Below, one piece after another: positions 1 to 6,160 of a stretch of DNA of 7,175 nucleotides; positions within the stretch are counted from its first letter, which is position 1, and the number at the start of each line of letters is the position of its first letter. Under the pieces are notes generated by a model that was not told the DNA's origin, searched no databases, and was given only the letters and a program-made list of their open reading frames with translations. The DNA is taken from positions 1 to 7,175 of the forward strand of contig JALSIO010000006.1 of assembly GCA_026989995.1 (NCBI GenBank), read 5' to 3'. The translations under genes and the position numbers were made by a program. The DNA is from Myxococcales bacterium (GTDB taxonomy: Bacteria; Myxococcota_A; UBA9160; JALSIO01).

Positions 1-247
1 GGTGGGCGGGGTCCTCCCGTACGCTCACCGGGCCGTGGGGCGGAGCGGGGTTGCCATCCGGTCCGGGGCACGCAGGCTCCCCCTGGAGCTGCCGATGCCG
101 AGACGGGTCCTCCCACTCCCAACGGCGGGTGCGAGACGGCCGGAGGCGAGGGCGTGGCCGGAGCCCGGGCGCTCTTCCGCGGGGCCGGCATAGGCGCGGC
201 GGGGACCCCACCAGGACCCGGCCACCAGGACCCGGGGAGGGAGAACC
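1..247. other. Leader region with no supportable gene
   Basis: No reading frame here gives a recognisable protein. A short + frame open at the left edge and stopping at 191-193 encodes only Arg/Pro/Ala-rich sequence, and could be the tail of an upstream gene or chance. In DNA this GC-rich, stop-free frames are common and carry little weight. The only clear structure is the tandem repeat at 208-235, followed by the ribosome binding site of the lytic transglycosylase gene. Any promoter for that gene should lie here, but I could not pick out convincing -35/-10 boxes. Confidence 0.5.
208..235 (+). repeat. Perfect 14-bp tandem duplication
   Basis: The unit CCACCAGGACCCGG occurs twice with no spacer, at 208-221 and 222-235, and the copies are identical. 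The second copy runs directly into the purine-rich ribosome binding site (GGGAGGGAG, 235-243) of the lytic transglycosylase gene. The duplication therefore lies in the 5' untranslated region or promoter-proximal region. It could be a replication-slippage product or a doubled protein-binding site; the sequence alone does not decide. Confidence 0.85.
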
Positions 248-883
248 GTGAGCCGGCGTGGCCTGCTCCTTCTCGTCCTGCTCGCGCTCCTGCACCTCGA
301 TGGAGGTCCGGCAGGGCCGGCTTCCCCGACCCGCGCCGGGTCCGAGCCGGCTTCCGCGCCGCTCATCGGTGCCACCTCGGAGCGCTTCACGGCGGCCGAG
401 CGCCGGTGGCTCGGGGAGGCGCTCCGGGCCGCGGCGCGCGAGAGCGGTGTCGCGCCCCGCCGGGTGGCCGCCGTCGCCGAGGCGATCGCCCAGGCGAACC
501 CTTTGCTTCGGCCCTCCGAGGTGGCGCGCATCGCCCGGGCCGTGGCCGTCTGCGCGACGCGCTACGGGCTCGAGCCCGAGCTCGTGGCGGCCGTGATCCT
601 GGTGGAGAGCCACGCACGGCCGGGCGCGCGCAGCCCGAAGGGTGCTCTCGGTCTGATGCAGGTGATGCCGTTCATGTTCGAGGCACTCCGGCCGGCGGGC
701 AGTCCGACCCACATCGAGACCAACATCGAGGTGGGCTGCCTCATCCTCGCGACGAACATTCGCAGGTTGGGCCTCGAGGACGGCGTTTCGGCCTATTTCT
801 GGGGCTCGCGCATCGGCGGAGACGGCTACCTGCGCAAGGTCCTCGCGGCCCGGGCGCGGGTCCGCGACCGCATCTCCTCCTGA
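248..883 (+). CDS. Secreted lytic transglycosylase, SLT domain
   Basis: This 211-residue protein is a lytic transglycosylase of the Slt/MltE-like superfamily. The family cleaves the MurNAc-GlcNAc bond of peptidoglycan with formation of 1,6-anhydro-MurNAc. An N-terminal signal peptide is visible: two Arg at 3-4, then a run of Leu/Val to about 17; no lipobox Cys follows. The SLT domain spans about 100-205. It has the catalytic Glu at 120 (ILVES context), the S-P-x-G-A-x-G-L-M-Q-V-M-P block at 129-141, NIEVGCLIL at 159-167, and a GGDGYLRKV block at 190-198. The usual AYN-x-G block reads AYFWGS (182-187), a departure from the family. The GTG start is chosen because GGGAGGGAG lies 4 nt upstream and the signal peptide begins there. 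The protein is short for the family, with little beyond the catalytic domain. A GC hairpin follows the stop. Its substrate and the process it serves cannot be told from the sequence. Confidence 0.9.
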   Translation: MSRRGLLLLVLLALLHLDGGPAGPASPTRAGSEPASAPLIGATSERFTAAERRWLGEALRAAARESGVAPRRVAAVAEAIAQANPLLRPSEVARIARAVAVCATRYGLEPELVAAVILVESHARPGARSPKGALGLMQVMPFMFEALRPAGSPTHIETNIEVGCLILATNIRRLGLEDGVSAYFWGSRIGGDGYLRKVLAARARVRDRISS

Positions 884-897
884 AGCGGGAGGAATCG

Positions 898-922
898 GCG
901 GGCGGGCGTCGGTCCCGCCCGC
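898..922 (+). terminator. GC hairpin after lytic transglycosylase gene
   Basis: A perfect 9-bp inverted repeat (GCGGGCGGG at 898-906, CCCGCCCGC at 914-922) with a 7-nt loop starts 15 nt after the stop codon of the transglycosylase gene. No T-tract follows, so it is not a classical intrinsic terminator, though such U-less hairpins are common in high-GC genomes. It may end or attenuate transcription before moaC, or protect the 3' end of the mRNA. The strand is assigned from the gene orientation. Confidence 0.45.
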
Positions 923-981
923 TCCGGGTGCGACGCCGTCGCCGCGAACTCCCGCGGGCCCGTTCCAGCGAGGAGACCGGC

Positions 982-1527
982 GTGTCGGACGAGCTGAGCC
1001 ACCTCGATTCACGCGGGCGCGCGCGCATGGTCGACGTGGGCACCAAGCCGGTGACCGAGCGCGAGTGTGTGGCGCGCGCGCAGGTGCACATGGAGCCGGA
1101 GACGCTGCGGCGCATCGCATCGGGGGCGACCCCCAAGGGGGATGTCCTCGCGACCGCACGGCTCGCGGGGATCCAGGCGGCCAAGCGCACCGCGGAGTGG
1201 ATTCCCCTCTGCCATCCCGTGCCACTCGATGTCGTCGAGGTCGAGCTGACCCCCGACGAGGCCGCCTCCTGCGTGCGCATCGAGGCCCGGGTCCGGGCCC
1301 ATGCGCGGACCGGCGTGGAGATGGAGGCGCTGGTTGCCGCCACGGCCGCCGGGCTTACCGTTTACGACATGTGCAAGGCCGTGGACCGCGGGATGACGAT
1401 CTCCGAGGTGCAGCTCGTCCGCAAGACCGGCGGCAAGAGCGGTGTCTGGATTCGGTGCGCGGGCACGGGAGGGGAGGGCGCTCCGGCCGGGAACCCGAGT
1501 GGTCCGCCGGGTGTCGAACGCCGTTGA
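982..1527 (+). CDS. moaC: Cyclic pyranopterin monophosphate synthase MoaC
   Basis: MoaC acts with MoaA in the first step of molybdenum cofactor synthesis, converting 3',8-cyclo-7,8-dihydro-GTP to cyclic pyranopterin monophosphate in the cytoplasm. The 181-residue product aligns almost without gaps to E. coli MoaC from memory. Lys52 (PKGDV), Lys68 (AAKRT), His78 (PLCHP), Asp129 and Lys132 (YDMCKAV) and the GGKSG loop (150-154) are all present, each one position later than in E. coli, so the active site looks intact. The GTG start has a GCGAGGAG ribosome binding site at 968-975 and gives the usual N-terminus ([14 protein letters not shown]). About 20 extra Gly/Pro-rich residues (161-181) extend past the usual end; their DNA holds a candidate promoter for the sigma factor gene 8 nt downstream. 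No other molybdenum cofactor gene is visible nearby. Confidence 0.96.
   Translation: MSDELSHLDSRGRARMVDVGTKPVTERECVARAQVHMEPETLRRIASGATPKGDVLATARLAGIQAAKRTAEWIPLCHPVPLDVVEVELTPDEAASCVRIEARVRAHARTGVEMEALVAATAAGLTVYDMCKAVDRGMTISEVQLVRKTGGKSGVWIRCAGTGGEGAPAGNPSGPPGVERR
1489..1518 (+). promoter_or_regulatory. Candidate ECF-type promoter for the sigma operon
   Basis: GGAACCC (1489-1495), a 16-nt spacer, then TGTCGAA (1512-1518) resembles the general ECF promoter form GGAAC-N16/17-CGTC. It lies 17 nt upstream of the ATG of the ECF sigma gene, inside the 3' end of moaC. ECF sigma factors often transcribe their own operon, which fits the position. Caution: the GGAACCC heptamer also occurs near 4834 and 6289 without a matching -10 element, so chance occurrence in this base composition is quite possible. 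Confidence 0.3.
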
Positions 1528-1535
1528 AGGGACGC

Positions 1536-2186
1536 ATGAACCAGGAGCTCGCGGAGAGGCGTCCCCTCGTCGGGACGCGTCCCGGAACCGGGCACGACGT
1601 CGTGGATCCCGACCGGGACCTGGTGGCGCGCTGGCAGGCGGGCGACGAGGAGGCCTTCGCCGCGCTGGTGCGACGGCACCAGGGGCGTGTGTACCGGCTC
1701 CTGCTGCGCATGCTCGGCAACCCCGAGGAGGCGGAAGACGTGGCCCAGGAGGCCTTCCTGAATCTTCACCGCCATGGCCATCGCTTCCGCGGGGAATCGC
1801 GCTTTTCCACCTTCGTCTACCGGGTCGCCGCGAACGCGGCGTTGAACCGGCGCCGCGCTCTCGGCCGCCGCCGGGAGCGCATGGAGCGTCTCGAGCGGCG
1901 GCAGGCCGCGGGAGACGAGCTGCCCGAGGCGCCCCGGGATCCGGAATCCGCGGCCGTGGGCGAGGAGGAGCGCGAAGAGGTGCAGCGCGCACTGCTCGCC
2001 CTGCCCGAGACGCTCCGCATGCCGGTGGTGTTGTACGACATCGAGGGACTCTCCTACGGGGAGATTGCCGAGGTTCTGAAGCTCGCCGAGGGCACGGTGA
2101 AGTCGCGGATCCACCGCGCCCGCCAGGCCCTCCGCAAGGAGCTCGCACCCTTCGTGCGCGAAGAGCAACGGGGGGCTTCGTCTTGA
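1536..2186 (+). CDS. ECF (group 4) RNA polymerase sigma factor
   Basis: The 216-residue product is an extracytoplasmic-function sigma-70 family factor of RpoE/SigW type, which directs RNA polymerase to stress-response promoters. Sigma region 2 spans about 28-107, with the EAEDVAQEAFLNLHR block (65-79) and the FSTFVYRVAANAALNRRR region (90-107). A charged linker follows, then region 4 (about 147-207) with LPETLRMPVVLYDIEGLSYGEIAEV and the recognition helix EGTVKSRIHRARQALRKEL. Region 3 is absent, as expected for the group. About 25 residues precede region 2. The ATG at 1536 has GAAGGG 4 nt upstream and sits 8 nt after the moaC stop. The stop overlaps the TTG start of the next gene, a membrane anti-sigma factor, so the pair is translationally coupled. 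A candidate autoregulatory promoter lies at 1489-1518. I do not assign rpoE because ECF subgroup membership cannot be settled by eye. Confidence 0.93.
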   Translation: MNQELAERRPLVGTRPGTGHDVVDPDRDLVARWQAGDEEAFAALVRRHQGRVYRLLLRMLGNPEEAEDVAQEAFLNLHRHGHRFRGESRFSTFVYRVAANAALNRRRALGRRRERMERLERRQAAGDELPEAPRDPESAAVGEEEREEVQRALLALPETLRMPVVLYDIEGLSYGEIAEVLKLAEGTVKSRIHRARQALRKELAPFVREEQRGASS

Positions 2187-3028
2187 CCCATTCGCGGATC
2201 CGACGCCGCTTCGACACCTACCTAGACGGGACGCTCGACACCGCGGAGCGGTCCCGCGTCGAATCCCACCTCGCGGAGTGTGCCTCCTGCCATGCCGAGT
2301 TCGCCGAGCTCCGGCGCACGGTGGAGCTCCTCCACCGCCTCGACGATCCGGAGCCGCCCCCCGACCTGGCGGAGCGGATTCTCGCGCGGATTGCGGAGCA
2401 GGAGGGCTCCGAGGCCGCTGGTCGCCTCGAAGGCCGGTGGCGGGGCGTGCCGGTGGTTCCGCTGGCGCTGGCGGCGGGCGTGGCAGGGCTGGTCTGGGTG
2501 GCCGGCAACGCGCCCGAGGCCCTGCTGCCCGAGGAGCTGCGCCCGGTGACCCCGGCGCCTGCGGCGCGGACCGGACTGGCGGCGAGCCGGGAAGGAGTCG
2601 CCCGGGAGGCGGGGGCGGGTGGAGTCGGGGATCCGCGCGTGCCCCGGCTTCCCGGAGCCGCGAGTGCCGGCCCGCAGACCATGGCCGGGCGGGCGCTCGC
2701 AGGTGGCTCGGCCGAAGAGGGCGACGCCGCGCTGGAGGAGCTGCTCACCTCCCAGCTCGCCCGGGCCCTCTCGGACGTGGATGGCTACGCCGTCGAGGTC
2801 GTCGCGCTGCCGGCCTCGGAGCGCGGCCACCGGCTCGGCCGCCTGGCCGACGAGGCGCTTCGCCGCCGGGCGGTGCCCGACCTGCGGCGGGCGCTCCTGC
2901 GGAGCCGCCGGGCGGAGACCCTGCACGTGCTCCGTGAGCTCGACCGCGAGCTCCGCGCCCGCATGGACCAGCCCGCGCCGCGGCCCTACCGGCAGAGGGC
3001 CGCGGTACCGGTGGCCGCGCCCCGCTGA
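2183..3028 (+). CDS. Membrane anti-sigma factor with zf-HC2 domain
   Basis: The 281-residue product is the likely cognate anti-sigma factor of the preceding ECF sigma. The N-terminal cytoplasmic part has the zinc-binding anti-sigma signature His29-x3-Cys33-x2-Cys36 in a short helical context (residues 7-50). A Val/Leu/Ala-rich segment at about 89-107 is a single membrane span. Residues 110-281 would lie in the periplasm: a Pro/Gly/Ala-rich linker to about 180, then a charged, probably helical part (183-263) rich in Arg, Glu and Leu that I do not recognise. The start is TTG at 2183, sharing TTGA with the stop of the sigma gene and preceded by GGGGGG (2170-2175); no in-frame ATG or GTG lies close by. 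The expected model is sequestration of the sigma factor until an envelope signal triggers release, by proteolysis or by conformational or redox change at the HCC centre. The inducing signal is unknown. Confidence 0.85.
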   Translation: MTHSRIRRRFDTYLDGTLDTAERSRVESHLAECASCHAEFAELRRTVELLHRLDDPEPPPDLAERILARIAEQEGSEAAGRLEGRWRGVPVVPLALAAGVAGLVWVAGNAPEALLPEELRPVTPAPAARTGLAASREGVAREAGAGGVGDPRVPRLPGAASAGPQTMAGRALAGGSAEEGDAALEELLTSQLARALSDVDGYAVEVVALPASERGHRLGRLADEALRRRAVPDLRRALLRSRRAETLHVLRELDRELRARMDQPAPRPYRQRAAVPVAAPR

Positions 3029-3052
3029 CCTCGAGTCCGCGTGGCGGGAGAG

Positions 3053-3079
3053 GGGGTGCGCAGGTACCCTGCCCACCCC
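3053..3079 (+). terminator. Long GC hairpin after anti-sigma gene
   Basis: GGGGTG-C-GCAGG (3053-3064) pairs with CCTGC-C-CACCCC (3068-3079). This makes 11 base pairs with one central C-C mismatch and a 3-nt loop (TAC). It starts 24 nt after the anti-sigma stop and ends 26 nt before the proposed start of the next gene. There is no T-tract. It could be a terminator or attenuator separating the sigma/anti-sigma operon from the secreted-protein gene, or an mRNA stabiliser. Confidence 0.5.
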
Positions 3080-3105
3080 GTCCGCCTCCGCCCGTGGGGG
3101 TCTTC

Positions 3106-4329
3106 TTGTCGCGACCGCGCGCCCTCCTGTTCGGCACCCTCGTCGCCCTCGCGGCCTTTGCAGTGCTTCCGACCGCCGCGCACCCGGAAGAGGTGATCCA
3201 CCTCGCCCCGGAGGACAAGGCGGCGTGGAGTCCGGGGAAGCTCTTCTCCTGGCTCCGGCCCGGGCACAACTTCGGCGAGCGCCGCATCCAGGTGGAGACG
3301 ACGCCTCCGGGTGCCATGCTCGACCTCTTCTACGTCCGGGCCAACTTCCAGAAGGCCTACGAGCAGGCCCAGGCCCCGGTCACGATCGTCCTGCCCAGGC
3401 GGGTCGAGGCGACCGATCGCGACTCGGTCACCATCCGGGCGTTTCTCGACGGCTACCGCCAGAAGGAGGTGAACGTCCGGGTGCACGACTCCCGGGATCA
3501 CGTCCTGCTCGAGCTCGAGCCCCTCCCCAACACCCTCGGCGCCCTCTCCCTCGTGGGCTTCGGCGGGCGCACGGCGCTGAGCTTCCTCACCGAGGTCCCG
3601 GCCGAGGTCCGTATCCAGAACGCGCGGTCGGGCTTCCGGGTGATCCTGAACGAGACCGCCCTCGGGCCCGGGCTCGGGGATGCGCTCGCAGGGCTGCGCG
3701 GACCGGGCATCGCCGGGATCGAGGCCCAGCAGGTGGGCAACGACCTGCTCGTCTCGGTGGAGCTCGCCGAGCCCCAGGGCGAGCCGCCCGTGCTCCGCCA
3801 GCGCATCGGCCACGACCCGGTGCGCGACCTGCACGTCTTCACGGTGGACCTGCTGCCGGCCGACGGCGGGGCGGCCGCCGTGGAGGCGGCCCGGGCGGCG
3901 CTCGAGCGGCTCCGTCCCGAGGACGTGACGGGTTGCGCCCTGGCCTTCGAGGACGCGCTCCGCGCGCAGCTCGATCCCTCCGGTCTCGCCCGTGCTCTCG
4001 CTCCGCGCGGGGCGTTCACCGATCCCTACTACCGGGCGGCCATGCGCAGGCTGGGAGAGCTCTCGCCTGCGGGCGTCGTCGCCATGGCCGACGGGAGCCG
4101 CTACCGGACGGCCATCCCGCTCGAACTGTCCGCCGCGGTCAGCGACGCCGCCGCGGCCCGCGGCTACCTGGCGCTGCTTCGGGCGTGGGTGCGGGAGCTC
4201 GAGCCCCCGGACGCCCGCGACTTCGCGCTCCGCAGCCTGATCGCGCCCGAGATGCCTCCCGAGGACTTCGCCCGGGCCCTCGCGCGCGCCCGCGAGGCCG
4301 AGGCCCGCTGCCGGTCCGGAAGCCTCTAG
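3106..4329 (+). CDS. Secreted protein with PEGA-like domain, function unknown
   Basis: The product (407 residues from the TTG at 3106) has a clear signal peptide: Arg3 and Arg5, a hydrophobic core from about 7 to 21, and a likely cleavage near Ala25. Residues 60-126 look like a PEGA-type beta domain (IQVETTPPGAMLDLFY at the start, FLDGYRQKEVNVRV at the end); these occur in surface and periplasmic proteins. Residues 147-225 form a beta-rich block (LSFLTEVPAEVRI, FRVILNETALG, NDLLVSVELAEP) loosely like AMIN-type domains, but I cannot confirm that. Residues 255-400 are mostly helical and charged, with a lone Cys277 and a second Cys near the C-terminus. The function is not known. Start choice: GTG at 3094 is in frame but lacks a ribosome binding site, whereas TTG at 3106 has GTGGGGG 5 nt upstream and gives a cleaner signal peptide. 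The gene may be transcribed with the preceding sigma/anti-sigma pair unless the hairpin at 3053-3079 terminates. Confidence 0.8.
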   Translation: MSRPRALLFGTLVALAAFAVLPTAAHPEEVIHLAPEDKAAWSPGKLFSWLRPGHNFGERRIQVETTPPGAMLDLFYVRANFQKAYEQAQAPVTIVLPRRVEATDRDSVTIRAFLDGYRQKEVNVRVHDSRDHVLLELEPLPNTLGALSLVGFGGRTALSFLTEVPAEVRIQNARSGFRVILNETALGPGLGDALAGLRGPGIAGIEAQQVGNDLLVSVELAEPQGEPPVLRQRIGHDPVRDLHVFTVDLLPADGGAAAVEAARAALERLRPEDVTGCALAFEDALRAQLDPSGLARALAPRGAFTDPYYRAAMRRLGELSPAGVVAMADGSRYRTAIPLELSAAVSDAAAARGYLALLRAWVRELEPPDARDFALRSLIAPEMPPEDFARALARAREAEARCRSGSL

Positions 4330-4366
4330 GCCGCCTTCACCCCGCCCGGTCCCGCCGGAGCGATCC

Positions 4367-5107
4367 ATGGAGCGCCGAACACGGGCGCAAGCCCCTCCGT
4401 CCCGGTCCGCCGGGGCCCGGCTCGAGGGGGAGGCCCCTCGGGAGCGGCTTCGGGCACTCGGCCCCGGTGCGCTCTCCGACGCCGAGCTCCTCGCGCTGGT
4501 GCTGCGGACCGGAGGCGCCGGCCGGGGTGGACTCGATCTCTCCCGCCTGCTCCTCGCGCGGGCCGGGGGCCTCCTGGCACTGGCCCGGGCGGCGCCCGCC
4601 GAGCTGCGAGCCCCGGGCGTGGGCCCGGCCAAGGCCGCAAGCCTCGAAGCGGCCTTCGAGCTCGGCCGCCGGATCGCCTCCCGGAGGCTCGCCCCCGGTG
4701 ATCCGATCACCGGTCCGGCCGACGTGCACCGGCACCTGCACCCCCGCCTGCGCGGTGCGCCCCAGGAAGAGTTCCTGGCCCTCCTTCTCGACGGGCGACA
4801 CCGCCTCCTGCGGGAGATTCCCATCTCGCGGGGAACCCTGACCGCCAGCCTCGTGCATCCCCGGGAGGTATTCCGCCCCGCGCTCCGGGAGGGGGCGGCC
4901 GCCCTGGTGCTGGCCCACAACCACCCGAGTGGGGATCCGACCCCCAGCGCGGAGGACCGGGAGGTCACCGACCGACTGGTCCGGGCCGGCGAGCTGCTCG
5001 GGGTGCGGGTGGTGGACCACGTCGTGGTGGCGGAGCGGGGCTTCGCGAGCCTTCGGGAGCTCGGTGCCCTTCCGGGGCCTTCAGGGGGGCCGGCGTCGGG
5101 TCGATGA
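4367..5107 (+). CDS. radC: RadC/UPF0758 family JAMM-domain protein
   Basis: The 246-residue protein has the two parts typical of the RadC (UPF0758) family. The N-terminal part (about 20-105) is helix-hairpin-helix-like: APRERLRALGPGALSDAELLALVLRTG, then a hairpin around 82-90 (APGVGPAKA). The C-terminal part is a JAB/MPN (JAMM) metal-binding domain (about 115-235), with Glu134/Glu135, His184-x-His186 and Asp197 in the HNHPSGDPTPSAED block, so the HxH-x10-D metal site is complete. The ISRGTLTASLVHPREVF segment (153-169) is also a family hallmark. The name comes from an E. coli repair allele later traced to recG, so a role in recombination repair is unproven; the biochemical role remains open. 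The ATG has GGAG 6 nt upstream, 37 bp after the secreted-protein gene. The stop lies just before the PilZ gene. Confidence 0.94.
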   Translation: MERRTRAQAPPSRSAGARLEGEAPRERLRALGPGALSDAELLALVLRTGGAGRGGLDLSRLLLARAGGLLALARAAPAELRAPGVGPAKAASLEAAFELGRRIASRRLAPGDPITGPADVHRHLHPRLRGAPQEEFLALLLDGRHRLLREIPISRGTLTASLVHPREVFRPALREGAAALVLAHNHPSGDPTPSAEDREVTDRLVRAGELLGVRVVDHVVVAERGFASLRELGALPGPSGGPASGR

Positions 5108-5154
5108 GGGACCGGAGGCGATCCCCGTCCTCGTGCAAGCCGGGAGGCGAGGCC

Positions 5155-5526
5155 ATGGGCAGGGCAGGCGAGGCAGCCGCACCCCGTGAGGTGGAGGTCC
5201 ATGTCGAGCGGCGCCGCTCGCCGCGGGCGCCGGTGGTGGTGCGCGTGGAGTACTCGACGGTGGACGCGTTTTTCAGCGACTTCTCCCGGGACCTGAACGA
5301 GGGAGGGATCTTCATCGAGACCGATCGGCCGCTCGAGCCCGAGAGCGAGGTCAGCCTGCAGTTCCGGATTCCGGGAGACGACGAGCCGCTCCGGGTTCGG
5401 GGCCGGGTGGCCTGGTCCACGCGGGGCGGGTCGCGCTCGGGCATGGGGGTGGAGTTCGAGGCCCTGCCCGAGGAGGCGCGGGAGCGCATCAACGACCTCG
5501 TGCGGCGGATGCGCTCCCGGCCGTGA
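5155..5526 (+). CDS. PilZ-domain protein, myxobacterial-type
   Basis: The 123-residue protein is essentially one PilZ domain (about 18-118), the fold that binds cyclic di-GMP in signalling proteins. The form resembles the paralogous PilZ family abundant in Myxococcus (LNEGGIFIETDRPLEPESEVSLQFRIPG, then RVRGRVAWSTRGGSRSGMGVEF). The N-terminal RxxxR arm is present as Arg20-Arg24 in RRRSPR. The second motif, usually [D/N]-x-S-x-x-G, reads D46-L-N48-E-G-G51, with Asn in place of Ser, so ligand binding is possible but not assured. Start choice: ATG at 5155 has GGGAGG 7 nt upstream. An in-frame ATG at 5104 overlaps the radC stop (ATGA) and would add 17 Arg/Ser-rich residues without an obvious ribosome binding site. 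No output domain is attached, so it probably acts through a partner protein. Confidence 0.88.
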   Translation: MGRAGEAAAPREVEVHVERRRSPRAPVVVRVEYSTVDAFFSDFSRDLNEGGIFIETDRPLEPESEVSLQFRIPGDDEPLRVRGRVAWSTRGGSRSGMGVEFEALPEEARERINDLVRRMRSRP

Positions 5527-5539
5527 TCCCGGCGCGAGG

Positions 5540-5573
5540 GTCGGCCGCGCGCAGGGGTGAGCCGCGCGCCGAC
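5540..5573. terminator. Bidirectional terminator-like hairpin between convergent genes
   Basis: GTCGGC (5540-5545) plus GCGCG (5547-5551), with C5546 bulged, pairs with CGCGC (5563-5567) plus GCCGAC (5568-5573), leaving an 11-nt loop. It occupies the 67-bp gap between the PilZ gene stop and the ssb stop on the opposite strand, exactly where one shared terminator would serve both transcripts. No T-tract is seen on either side, so termination may be inefficient or Rho-assisted. Confidence 0.5.
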
Positions 5574-5593
5574 TGCGACCTCCTGCCCCGCAG

Positions 5594-6025
5594 CTAGAAG
5601 GGGATGTCGTCTCCCGCCGGGGGCTCCGGGGCGCCACCGGCCTCGCCGGTGGGCGCACCCGTGCCGGGCGCCGCGGCCGACGGAGCGCCGGGAGCGCGGC
5701 CACCGAGGAACTGCACGGTCTGCGCGACCACCTCGGTGGTTCGCTGCTTCTGGCCCTCCTGGTTCTCCCACTCGCGGGTCTGCAGGCGGCCCTCCACGTA
5801 GACGCTGCGCCCCTTGGAGAGGTACTGCGCGCAATTCTCGGCGGCCCGGCCGTAGACCACGACGCGGTGCCACTCGGTGCGCTCCTGCACCTCGCCCTCG
5901 CGGTTCTGGAAGCGCTCGTTGGTGGCCAGCGAGAAGGTTGCGACGGGCTGACCGTTCTTGGTGTACCGGAGCTCGGGGTCGCGACCGAGGTTGCCGACCA
6001 GGATGACCTTGTTGACGCTCGCCAT
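5594..6025 (-). CDS. ssb: Single-stranded DNA-binding protein
   Basis: The 143-residue product is a bacterial SSB. SSB coats single-stranded DNA during replication, recombination and repair and recruits partners through its C-terminal tip. The OB-fold domain covers about 1-110 ([62 protein letters not shown]), with aromatic residues Trp52 and Trp86 in the usual DNA-contact segments. A short Gly/Ala/Pro linker (111-137) leads to the intact acidic tip DDIPF (139-143). The linker is short, but the length is normal for non-enteric bacteria. The start matches the conserved MASVNKV N-terminus, with GGGAG about 10 nt upstream. The gene faces the radC-pilZ run, and a candidate promoter lies at 6065-6093. 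Confidence 0.97.
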   Translation of the reverse strand: MASVNKVILVGNLGRDPELRYTKNGQPVATFSLATNERFQNREGEVQERTEWHRVVVYGRAAENCAQYLSKGRSVYVEGRLQTREWENQEGQKQRTTEVVAQTVQFLGGRAPGAPSAAAPGTGAPTGEAGGAPEPPAGDDIPF

Positions 6026-6064
6026 GGGGGATCTTCTCCCTGGGGACCCGGGGTGGATCCAACC

Positions 6065-6093
6065 AGCATCACGCCGGGGGGGGGCCGCGTCAA
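6065..6093 (-). promoter_or_regulatory. Candidate sigma-70 promoter of ssb with C9 spacer run
   Basis: Read on the minus strand, TTGACG (6093-6088) is a 5/6 match to the -35 consensus. It is followed by exactly 17 nt and then GATGCT (6070-6065), a weak -10 that keeps the key second-position A and final T. The predicted transcription start would be near 6058, giving a leader of about 33 nt before the ssb ATG at 6025. Nine of the 17 spacer bases are a C run (G run at 6076-6084 on the + strand). The -10 is poor, so this is a candidate only. Confidence 0.4.
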
Positions 6094-6160
6094 GGCGGAC
6101 CCGACGCCCGCGCCCGCCGCCACCTGCCGGCTCGCGGTCGTCGACGGTGGGACCGCCGCG

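Noticed and set aside
875..893. 6-bp hairpin TCCTCC/GGAGGA spanning the transglycosylase stop codon
   Set aside because: Short and overlapping the stop. The 9-bp hairpin just downstream is far stronger and explains the region better.
154..981. Upstream in-frame extension of moaC through the lytic transglycosylase region
   Set aside because: MoaC homology begins at the GTG at 982, which has its own ribosome binding site. The upstream part is an out-of-frame shadow of the transglycosylase gene.
3507..3520. 14-bp palindrome GCTCGAGCTCGAGC
   Set aside because: It encodes alternating Leu-Glu in the secreted protein with favoured codons, so it is best explained as a coding by-product.
4833..4839. 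GGAACCC heptamer inside radC as a second ECF -35 box
   Set aside because: It is internal to a conserved coding segment (SRGTLTA), has no gene start downstream to serve, and shows no convincing -10 partner.
2619..4841. A 740-codon + strand open frame overlapping the anti-sigma, secreted-protein and radC genes
   Set aside because: It crosses three well-supported genes in another frame and its translation is Arg/Pro/Ala-rich noise with no motif.
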